Source of the DNA: JAAFHB01 sp942493325 | Lineage (GTDB): Bacteria > Bacteroidota > Bacteroidia > Bacteroidales > Prolixibacteraceae | NCBI GenBank assembly: GCA_942493325.1 | Contig: OW818689.1 | Location: forward strand, 3,100,001 to 3,164,000 | DNA length: 64,000 nt | Reading direction: 5' to 3' | Shown here: one piece after another, positions 46,534-53,866 of the stretch | Numbering within the stretch: the first letter of the stretch is position 1 | Layout of the letters: the number at the start of each line of letters is the position of its first letter | The notes under the pieces: model-generated | The model's input: only the letters and a program-made list of their open reading frames with translations | Told to the model about the DNA's origin: nothing | The model's database searches: none | Position numbers and translations under genes: made by a program

Positions 46534-47604
46534 ATGAAAACAACCTGCCTTACCTCCGTTTTATTATTGATTTCCATTGGTTTGTCGGCTCAAACCTCCC
46601 TTACGCACAGGAACAATGCGATGATTACCGGTGATTCAAATACATTGCAGGAAATTCAGTATGCCGAACCTGGTCGTTCCGGAAGCAACCAGGTATGGGA
46701 TTTTTCCATGATTCAGTATACGGGAAAAAATCCGGTAAGCACCATCCAGGACGCACCGGTTAAAAAACCCGAAGGAGTCGGTAATTATAACCTTTCGATT
46801 ACGGAGAATGGAAATGACTTTTTTATGAATTCCTCAGAGAGTAATCTGGAAGAATGGGGGTATATAAACCAGGAACAAAAGCTTATCCTTAGGTATTCCG
46901 ATCCGGTGATAAAAATGAAATACCCCTTTTCATACGGAGATCAGTTCACTGATCATTTTATCGGTGTTGCCTGGTATAGCGACACAAATACAATTGATTT
47001 CTTCGGCGACTGTACCCTTGCGGCAGATGCTTATGGAAAATTGATTCTCCCGACTCAGATCATCGAAAACGTCCTGCGTATAAAATCGGTGAAAAAAGGG
47101 CTCCAGATTAATATGTGTGGTACAACAGAAATCAGCATGACCAGGTATTCATGGTATGCCTCCGGGTACAGGTATCCCGTGTTTAGCGTCTGTGCGACCG
47201 AAACCCGGAGTAACGAAGGTGTTTCACAAATTACAAAGAGTGCTTATATAAATAATAACCAGCTCATTGAACGAAGCGCAATTTTAATGGCTGATAACGC
47301 ACCTACCAAAAAGGATGAAGGTAATCAGCCTGAAAAAACCGGAGTTACCGTCACTCTTTCCCCAAACCCATTTGACAGGAATCTCACTTTCACCTATTTT
47401 CTGTCAGAACAGTTGCCTGTTTCAATCGAACTTTATGATATGTCAGGGAAACACAATGGATGGCTGGTAAAAACCCAGGACCAGTCTGCCGGACTGCATA
47501 CCGGGGAGCTTGATGCCCTGACCTATGGCTTAACACCAGGCGCCTATTTTCTGCGATTCACCTTTGATAAACAGGTTGTTATGCGCAAAGTAGTTAAGCT
47601 TTGA
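46534..47604 (+). CDS. Secreted protein with T9SS type A sorting domain
   Basis: 356 residues. The signal peptide ends GLSAQ. The N-terminal 260 residues are a beta-rich domain of unknown family. The C-terminal 80 residues are a Por-secretion tail: VTLSPNPFDRNLTFTY, VSIELYDMSGK, then GLTPGAYFLRFTF and the ending QVVMRKVVKL. This tail sends proteins through the type IX secretion system to the surface, where it is cut off. It shows that the organism has a T9SS. It ends nine bases from the convergent nuclease gene. Confidence 0.88.
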   Translation: MKTTCLTSVLLLISIGLSAQTSLTHRNNAMITGDSNTLQEIQYAEPGRSGSNQVWDFSMIQYTGKNPVSTIQDAPVKKPEGVGNYNLSITENGNDFFMNSSESNLEEWGYINQEQKLILRYSDPVIKMKYPFSYGDQFTDHFIGVAWYSDTNTIDFFGDCTLAADAYGKLILPTQIIENVLRIKSVKKGLQINMCGTTEISMTRYSWYASGYRYPVFSVCATETRSNEGVSQITKSAYINNNQLIERSAILMADNAPTKKDEGNQPEKTGVTVTLSPNPFDRNLTFTYFLSEQLPVSIELYDMSGKHNGWLVKTQDQSAGLHTGELDALTYGLTPGAYFLRFTFDKQVVMRKVVKL

Positions 47605-47613
47605 CCAATCTTT

Positions 47614-48228
47614 CTATTTCAGCAGAATAATAGATGACTTAAGTCGTTTACCTAATTCAGGAACACTAATTTCCTCCAGGGCTGCCGGGGAAGAATTGCT
47701 GAACCATCCGCAAAACAGGACCTCCTTTGATGTTACCGATTGTACTACCTTCCAGCAATGGGATGGCACAATAACTTTTCCCATTTTCCGGCCTCCAAAA
47801 TATCCCCCGCAGACGATATACAGCCGGTCGTTTTGCGACCATTCCCTGATCTGTCTCTCCTTTGTTTTCCAGATACCCCTGTTCAGGTTTGGTGTTTGTG
47901 GAAGACAATTATAATATCGGAAGGTAAGTTCATCTTTCTCACAATCAAACGCGAAATCTTCTGCATTAGCCAGATGTCCCCTGTCATAACCGGAACTTCT
48001 GTAATCCTCATCAGTCGCACATTCAAGTCGCGGATCATCATTCTTAAAACTGAACTGTCCACGGTTGCAGTCGCCCCCTCCTTTATGTAATATATAGCTA
48101 ATGTACCGGGGTCCGCGAAAGGTATTGCTGAAGTTCGCTTTGTAGATTCCCTTGTCCACAATAATCTGACAAAAAACAGAGCTCCAGACAATAAAAATGA
48201 AGAAGATAAATAAAACTATTTTTTTCAT
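47614..48228 (-). CDS. Secreted DNA/RNA non-specific endonuclease (NUC1-like)
   Basis: 204 residues. The signal peptide ends WSSVFCQ. The beta-beta-alpha-metal active site is SSGYDRGHLANAEDFAF, with catalytic His in DRGH. The metal Asn lies in NCLPQTPNLNRGIW. This is the core of Serratia-nuclease-type enzymes, slightly short but complete. It would degrade extracellular nucleic acid for nutrients or phosphate. It is alone, convergent with the T9SS cargo gene. Confidence 0.9.
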   Translation of the reverse strand: MKKIVLFIFFIFIVWSSVFCQIIVDKGIYKANFSNTFRGPRYISYILHKGGGDCNRGQFSFKNDDPRLECATDEDYRSSGYDRGHLANAEDFAFDCEKDELTFRYYNCLPQTPNLNRGIWKTKERQIREWSQNDRLYIVCGGYFGGRKMGKVIVPSHCWKVVQSVTSKEVLFCGWFSNSSPAALEEISVPELGKRLKSSIILLK

Positions 48229-48327
48229 TGACCTGTTCTATTTAAAAGCATCCGGGTAATATTAAACTTATTGACCGATCTTCCCCGGGAAAAAAAATTA
48301 ATCGTAGCAAAGATTTTACTTCTTACT

Positions 48328-49515
48328 TTATTTTCCGGTAAATATTTCGGCGGAATCCGTTTGCAGCTTTCTGAAATTATTGATCCGATGGAACGTCAGG
48401 TAATTGGCATTGTGGAAATTATCTGCTCCGCCAAATTCGTCATCATAAGCTGTCCTGGACAGTAAAATGATGTCACGACCATCAAACTGCCAGTCAACAT
48501 ATTGAAATCCGTGCTTTAAAATATCGGGATGGTGGAGCAGGACCTTGTTCACTTTCCAGCTTTTCAGATCGGATGAACTTTTAAGTACCAGGGTGTTGCG
48601 CACTGAACCGGCATCCCTGTCAGAGAATTCAGGAGTTATCATGTTGCATATTGTCCAGTAAAGTTTTGATTGCGGATCAAAACGAATCGAAAATTTGCGT
48701 GCTCCTCCAACAAAATCAACAAATCCTTTCGAAGGATCGAATGAAGCGGTCAATCCGTCATCACTAATATTCACAAATGCAGCGAGTTCACGTCCTTTTT
48801 CAGAGGTAGCCACCCGGAGAATATCCACTACCTTCCCGTCAGGGGTAACAACTGCATTTCCTTCGATCCATCCGCCGAACCTACCATCGAGATAAGCCGG
48901 ATTATGCGGAAGAAAATTGGTCGCAGTCCAGCTTGATGCATTTAACAGGTCTGCATCCACAGGGGCGGAAATCATCATGGCACTATACCGGAGCCCCCAT
49001 TGGGTGCTGTTCGATTTTGCGTTTTCAATGGCACGCCAGATTCGTCCGTTATGAATCAGCATTGGCATTGGCGCTGTATGGTATTCTCCCTCTAGCAGCA
49101 AACCATTTGTTTTGGAAGTTGGTTCGCTCCAGGTAAACCCGCCGTCATCAGAACTGCGAATGATAAGGTTACCATGGTGCTTCCAGGTTCCCATAATGTA
49201 CAATACCTTATTATGGACGAAAAGATTTGACCAGAACTGACCACCAATATCTGAAATTTTATTCCAGGATTTCCCGCGGTTTGTGGATTTATAAACCGAG
49301 GTTACAGCCTGTAAATGTTCAGTCGAACCAGGTCCGAAATGGTCATGGGAGGCAATATAATCGCCGTTCGGGAGAATACAAATGGAAGGTGATCCAATAT
49401 AAACGTTCAGTGATGCCGGAATATGATTCACCACCACCCCTGATACTTTGACCGACTGGGCATAGGTTTGAACAATTGGGAAAATCAAAAGCAGGAGTAA
49501 AACAATTTTTCTCAT
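48328..49515 (-). CDS. Secreted sialidase-like beta-propeller (BNR repeats)
   Basis: 395 residues from ATG 49515; the ATG at 49527 adds four residues before the signal peptide, which ends VQTYAQ. Asp-box/BNR repeats are STNRGKSWNK and SSDDGGFTWSE. RWRAIENAK-like and ARKFSIRFDPQSKLYW stretches recur around the propeller. The fold is that of exo-alpha-sialidases and related glycosidases, but the Arg triad and Tyr/Glu pair of true sialidases were not confirmed. It lies downstream of the GH2-led cluster, after the polytopic membrane protein and a terminator, so it is probably expressed on its own. Confidence 0.78.
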   Translation of the reverse strand: MRKIVLLLLLIFPIVQTYAQSVKVSGVVVNHIPASLNVYIGSPSICILPNGDYIASHDHFGPGSTEHLQAVTSVYKSTNRGKSWNKISDIGGQFWSNLFVHNKVLYIMGTWKHHGNLIIRSSDDGGFTWSEPTSKTNGLLLEGEYHTAPMPMLIHNGRIWRAIENAKSNSTQWGLRYSAMMISAPVDADLLNASSWTATNFLPHNPAYLDGRFGGWIEGNAVVTPDGKVVDILRVATSEKGRELAAFVNISDDGLTASFDPSKGFVDFVGGARKFSIRFDPQSKLYWTICNMITPEFSDRDAGSVRNTLVLKSSSDLKSWKVNKVLLHHPDILKHGFQYVDWQFDGRDIILLSRTAYDDEFGGADNFHNANYLTFHRINNFRKLQTDSAEIFTGK

Positions 49516-49631
49516 GTTTATCGTCATAGGATTTGGTTTATAAAATAGCTGAATAATTACCCTGGTATAGTTAGTTGATCAGAATCATAAAATTACAATC
49601 AATATCCGTTACACAACAAAAGATACCGGAT

Positions 49632-49664
49632 AAAAAATCGCAGTTTTCCTGCTGCGATTCTTTA
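49632..49664 (-). terminator. Intrinsic terminator of the polytopic membrane protein gene
   Basis: On the minus strand it reads AAAGAATCGCAG, an eight-base loop CAGGAAAA, then CTGCGATTTTTT. The eight core pairs (AATCGCAG/CTGCGATT) are perfect, and the stem is extended by A-T pairs into a T run. It lies about 145 bases after the stop at 49806 and before the sialidase-like gene. Confidence 0.75.
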
Positions 49665-49805
49665 AAACGGGAATAATTCTTTAGTATAACCGGTCCGGTT
49701 GCCATCGGTTTTGCAATTCATATTTTGTTCGTGTCCGAAAGCAGTACTTTGATATTTTTACGAAATGTTCGCTCAATTGTTCCAGAATTATTAAAAATCT
49801 GAGTG

Positions 49806-51203
49806 TCAGATCCTTGAGTTTTTCACAACCAGGGATAACGATATCCAGGATACAAAAAGAGCTGATAGCGTGAAAGTAATGTGCACAAAGAATTTTTCGC
49901 ATACAATTTCGCAAAATGACAATCCGGTCACATTCAGCACTTCAGTATTAACCGTTAATCTGAGGAAGGCAACAATAACGGTTGACCAGACTATAAGAAG
50001 AAAGAGGTTATGCAACACATTTTTACCTCGCCGGATATAAGCGGTCGAAACCCCAACGATCAACGTCGGTACAAATATCAGTACAAATCGGGATACCAAA
50101 GCTTCAGTTGTGGTATCGGGGTAAAGATCACCGGACAAATCAATAACGGTATGACAAAAAGTTAAAGTAATTGCAATTTGCCAGGCAACAACAGGATAAT
50201 TTATCGCCACAACAATCATGATCAATCCAAAAAAAGCGTAGTTCGACAAAAGCTTCGCAACATCTGTAAGACTCACCATCGAAAACCCCCTCAAATTATT
50301 GCCTGCCTCAACAACCGGATCGAGCCAGAATGAGAATAACCAGAATATCAACAATCCGACAATAAATATGACTGTCAGCTCTTTCCACACCGGTCCTGAA
50401 TCTGTTATGCTTTCCCCGGGAACATCAACAATTTTGCGCATTATTTTTCCACGACTAAGCCATGCAGCAAATCCCAGGGCGGCTCCCAGGATCAAACCAA
50501 AGCTGAACTCCATGGCTTTCCACCACTCCCTGAAGATTACGTCAGGAAAATAGCTCCCAAGCACTATCCAGAATCCACCCAATCCAAAACCAATCCCCCC
50601 TCCTATAAACCCCCAAAACGCAAAACGAAAGATGATTTTAAAATCGTCATTCCTGATTTTGCTTTTAAGATAAATGACCAGCGCGATCGCACCAACAAGC
50701 AGCGCTCCCCAGGATTCGGAACGTGGATTGGCGGGATCAGAAAAATAGATAATCATCGGCTGATTGATCAGTTTAAAACCGATTAACATGCCTGCCAGGA
50801 GAAGTAAGAAGGCAATAACGATCGTCCATTCCGACAACCGCTTATAAATCAGGCCCATTCCTAAAATGATTCCACCCAGTAATCCCCAGACCGATCCCTT
50901 CACCGTTGTACCGAGTGTTCCCCACCACATCGTGTCCGGATTCCTTAAAAATCCAAGGGTTTGCCCGTAAGTCATTTCACCTCCCAATCCAATACCAACC
51001 ACCCCGAAAACAACAACTATTGATGCCAGGGAAGCCGGCAGTTGCAGTAACATGGCTATACTCAAAGCCACCATTGCGCCGGGAATCATGGCACCAAACG
51101 GCCCGCCTCCAATATATCCCCTCAGGCCCCATCCCAGCAACATTGAAATTGCAGGGAAAATAATAAACATCGACAACGGGTATTTCTTATACATTTCAGG
51201 CAT
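49806..51203 (-). CDS. Polytopic membrane protein of unknown function
   Basis: 465 residues with about 12 hydrophobic segments and many Gly-rich stretches (LLGWGLRGYIGGGPFGAMIP, GGGIGFGLGGFWIVLG, LLGGIILGMGLIY). No family was recognised. The Gly-rich repeated pattern and a pseudo-repeat between the halves suggest a transporter or channel. It starts 25 bases after the Gfo/Idh/MocA scar and about 90 bases after the DegT stop, so it belongs to the GH2-MFS-DegT cluster and may export or import a product of that cluster. The function is not known. Confidence 0.75.
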   Translation of the reverse strand: MPEMYKKYPLSMFIIFPAISMLLGWGLRGYIGGGPFGAMIPGAMVALSIAMLLQLPASLASIVVVFGVVGIGLGGEMTYGQTLGFLRNPDTMWWGTLGTTVKGSVWGLLGGIILGMGLIYKRLSEWTIVIAFLLLLAGMLIGFKLINQPMIIYFSDPANPRSESWGALLVGAIALVIYLKSKIRNDDFKIIFRFAFWGFIGGGIGFGLGGFWIVLGSYFPDVIFREWWKAMEFSFGLILGAALGFAAWLSRGKIMRKIVDVPGESITDSGPVWKELTVIFIVGLLIFWLFSFWLDPVVEAGNNLRGFSMVSLTDVAKLLSNYAFFGLIMIVVAINYPVVAWQIAITLTFCHTVIDLSGDLYPDTTTEALVSRFVLIFVPTLIVGVSTAYIRRGKNVLHNLFLLIVWSTVIVAFLRLTVNTEVLNVTGLSFCEIVCEKFFVHITFTLSALFVSWISLSLVVKNSRI

Positions 51204-51228
51204 TCCGGATTTAATTATAACGGGTTTA

Positions 51229-51294
51229 TCAAAGATTTACAACTTCACCGGTTTGAGCTGATTTATAGGCAGCATCCACGATTTCAAGAATAAT
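51229..51294 (-). pseudogene. C-terminal scar of a Gfo/Idh/MocA oxidoreductase gene
   Basis: Directly after the DegT stop, the minus strand encodes IILEIVDAAYKSAQTGEVVN followed by L and TGA (51229-51231). This is the standard C-terminus of Gfo/Idh/MocA oxidoreductases (consensus from memory: EAAYRSAETGRxVxL). No other part of such a gene exists nearby. The rest was deleted, probably together with the intergenic sequence after the DegT gene. DegT and Gfo/Idh/MocA genes are frequent neighbours, which supports the reading. Confidence 0.6.
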
Positions 51295-51295
51295 A

Positions 51296-52573
51296 TTACA
51301 AATTTTCTGCATTATCATAAACTTTTCTTACGGCCCCAGCAATCATATCCATATCCGCCTTCGATCCCATAAGAATTTTATGGTGAATACAGGCCGATTC
51401 TTCAAAATGAATCCGGTCACACACAGGCAATTCAACCTTCGAAGGATCAATAGCGGCCCAGTATTCCTCACTCAGCTTATGACGTGCGGGTTTGGTTAAA
51501 GGCACATATAATGAACATTTATTCAAGGGGACATAACTGGCCACCACATCAATACCGAGTTCTGCCGTAAGGGCGTCCCTGAATTTTTTAACAGGCAAAC
51601 CCTTAAATTCATCCTTTTTATACCTGAAGGAGAAGTTAAAATAGGCCTCCTTCGTTTCCCGGGCATCACGTCGCATTGGATAAATACCGGGAATTGAGAC
51701 AAACAGCGAATTAAGGTAGATTGCATTTTCATCTCTTACACGATTTTGTTCGGGTAATCTTTTCAAACCTTCGATTAAAACGGCCGCCTGGAACTCTGTG
51801 ATCCTGTAATTGCCTGACTGAATAAAATTTCCGGCGTCAAAATACAATCCTTCACCCTTATCTGCATTGGCCATACTTTCGGGCTCAGGCCGTCGCCCGC
51901 AATTCCGGAGCGCATCAAGCTTTTCGTAAAGACTGAAGTCATTTGTAGTTACCGTTCCACCTTCGCCGGCTGTTAAATGTTTCGATAACTGATAACTGAA
52001 ACAACCAATATCGCCAATACTTCCCGCTTTTTTCCCGTTCCATTCTCCACCATGTTTATGGGCACAGTCTTCGATAACAAACAGGTTATATTTTTTGGCA
52101 ATTGTTAAAATCTCATCCATATCTGCAAAATTGCCATACAAATGCACCGGAATAATTGCCTTTGTGCGCGGGGTAATTGCCTTTTCGATCTCTTTGGTAT
52201 CAATACACCAGGTATCATCGCAGACATCCACCATGACAGGTGTTGCGTTGACATCCAAAATGGTCGCAGCAGTAGCCTGCCAGGTTAATCCGGGCAGGAT
52301 AACCTCATCACCAATCCCGATACCGCAGGCCTCCAGTGCTACCTGCAGGGCCACGGTTCCGTTGGCCACCGAAACAGCATATTTTACATCAGTAAATGAG
52401 GCAAAGTTCTTATTAAACTCTCTTTCTTTGGGACCATTATACGACCACACACCGCTGTTTAATACCTCAATCAGGCCCCTCTCCTCTTTTTGATCCCATA
52501 CCGGCCATTTTGGCCATGGGTTTGTTTTTGAATTACGAACCGGATTTCCGCCAAGAATTGCTAATTTATTCAT
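51296..52573 (-). CDS. DegT/DnrJ/EryC1-family PLP-dependent aminotransferase
   Basis: 425 residues, full length for the sugar-aminotransferase/AHBA-synthase-like group. Key parts: SVANGTVALQVALEACGIG (cofactor-phosphate loop), VIEDCAHKHGGEW with the Asp that contacts the pyridine nitrogen, and FSYQLSKHLTAGEGGTV with the Schiff-base Lys198. It moves an amino group to or from a keto-sugar or cyclitol. It lies 19 bases downstream of the MFS gene and behind the GH2 exo-glucosaminidase-like gene, so an amino-sugar pathway is likely. The frequent partner dehydrogenase survives only as a scar after it. Confidence 0.92.
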   Translation of the reverse strand: MNKLAILGGNPVRNSKTNPWPKWPVWDQKEERGLIEVLNSGVWSYNGPKEREFNKNFASFTDVKYAVSVANGTVALQVALEACGIGIGDEVILPGLTWQATAATILDVNATPVMVDVCDDTWCIDTKEIEKAITPRTKAIIPVHLYGNFADMDEILTIAKKYNLFVIEDCAHKHGGEWNGKKAGSIGDIGCFSYQLSKHLTAGEGGTVTTNDFSLYEKLDALRNCGRRPEPESMANADKGEGLYFDAGNFIQSGNYRITEFQAAVLIEGLKRLPEQNRVRDENAIYLNSLFVSIPGIYPMRRDARETKEAYFNFSFRYKKDEFKGLPVKKFRDALTAELGIDVVASYVPLNKCSLYVPLTKPARHKLSEEYWAAIDPSKVELPVCDRIHFEESACIHHKILMGSKADMDMIAGAVRKVYDNAENL

Positions 52574-52592
52574 GGTATTTTGATTTAGCAGT

Positions 52593-53852
52593 TTATACTG
52601 AAACTTTACTTAATCTGACCGTTTTATTATTGATCAATGGCCTGGCCCAAAAGCCAATGCTGAAAACAAAACCAAGTGTAAGGTATATAAATGTCATCCC
52701 GCCTTTAAGGCCGATCGCATCACCAATCACACCGATTATCAACGGAACCAGTGCTCCGCCAATAATACCTGAGCACAGAATTCCAGAAACCGCACCATGG
52801 TGACTTGTCATCGAATTAAGACCGAGCGAAAAAATAACGGACCACATCACGGATGCAAAAAAACCAACGATCGGAAAGGCCCATAATGACACCTGCGCGG
52901 GCCCAAACAGCCCTGCCGTCAGGCTTATGATAGCCGCGCCCGCAAATAACTTCAATACAAGCTTGCTATCCATAAATTTCAGCAACACCAATCCAAGGAT
53001 ACATCCGACTGTGAGCAAACCCCAAAACCAGGAGATGGAATCGGCTCCTTCTTTCAATGGATCAAAACCATGATATTCATTCAGAAATTTTGACATCCAG
53101 TTTGCCACTCCCTGTTCAGTGCCCACGTAACAAAACAACCCTATAAAATACAGGATAACCGTCTTGTTTTTGAGTAATTTAACATGCGTAGACCACGCCC
53201 CTGCTTTTTCGTCCTGGCTTAGTTTTACTTTTGGAAGTTTTATCACAATCATTAACAGAACCATTAACAGGGCAACCACCGAAAATATCCAGTAAAGCGA
53301 TATCCAGGGAAGATCTGCTGGCACAACCTTGTGAAGATTATCCAATAGTGCATTGCTAACGCCTGTCGAAGGATAGTCTTTTAGATTAATGACAAGGTAG
53401 GAGAACAACTGGGGACTGATAAATGAGGCCAATCCGAACGCCAATTGAGCCATTACCGAATTAAATGCAAAATGTTCCTCCCCGCCGGCAACCCGGAGTA
53501 ACGGGTTAATTGCGACCTGGAGCATGGCCATGCCGGAGCCGATCAGGAACAACGAGATTAAGGCGACCGGAAACGAGGGAATTATGGAAAAAATGACCGA
53601 TCCGAGTAATGCCACAGCAAAAGCAAAAACCATAACCTTCTTTTCCTTGTATTTTTCAACAGCAAATCCTGAAGGTATTGAAAAAACACCATACGCAATA
53701 AAGAAAGCAAATGGTAGAAGTCCTGCCATGGCAAGGCTTACCTTGAAATCTGAGATAATCACCGGGATAAGCGGCCCCATGATATTCGTAAGAAATGAGA
53801 TCACAAAAAACACGAACATGATCAATGCGACAACCATGTAATTTTTTTTCAT
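52593..53852 (-). CDS. MFS sugar transporter (FucP/glucose-galactose type)
   Basis: 419 residues with 12 helices. Helix 1 has FLTNIMGPLIPVIISDF, helix 2 LLPFAFFIAYGVFSIPSG. The conserved phrase GSGMAMLQVAINPLLRVAGG follows helix 4, and FCYVGTEQGVANW marks helix 7, as in FucP-like proton symporters. It would import the monosaccharide freed by the GH2 enzyme upstream (14 bases away). Unlike the transporter at 23486, its C-terminus is complete. Confidence 0.9.
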   Translation of the reverse strand: MKKNYMVVALIMFVFFVISFLTNIMGPLIPVIISDFKVSLAMAGLLPFAFFIAYGVFSIPSGFAVEKYKEKKVMVFAFAVALLGSVIFSIIPSFPVALISLFLIGSGMAMLQVAINPLLRVAGGEEHFAFNSVMAQLAFGLASFISPQLFSYLVINLKDYPSTGVSNALLDNLHKVVPADLPWISLYWIFSVVALLMVLLMIVIKLPKVKLSQDEKAGAWSTHVKLLKNKTVILYFIGLFCYVGTEQGVANWMSKFLNEYHGFDPLKEGADSISWFWGLLTVGCILGLVLLKFMDSKLVLKLFAGAAIISLTAGLFGPAQVSLWAFPIVGFFASVMWSVIFSLGLNSMTSHHGAVSGILCSGIIGGALVPLIIGVIGDAIGLKGGMTFIYLTLGFVFSIGFWARPLINNKTVRLSKVSV

Positions 53853-53866
53853 CAGCTAATCATTGT

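Noticed and set aside
49681..49914. 77-codon open frame on the minus strand
   Set aside because: Overlaps the C-terminus of the polytopic membrane protein gene and has atypical, Cys/His-rich composition without a domain.
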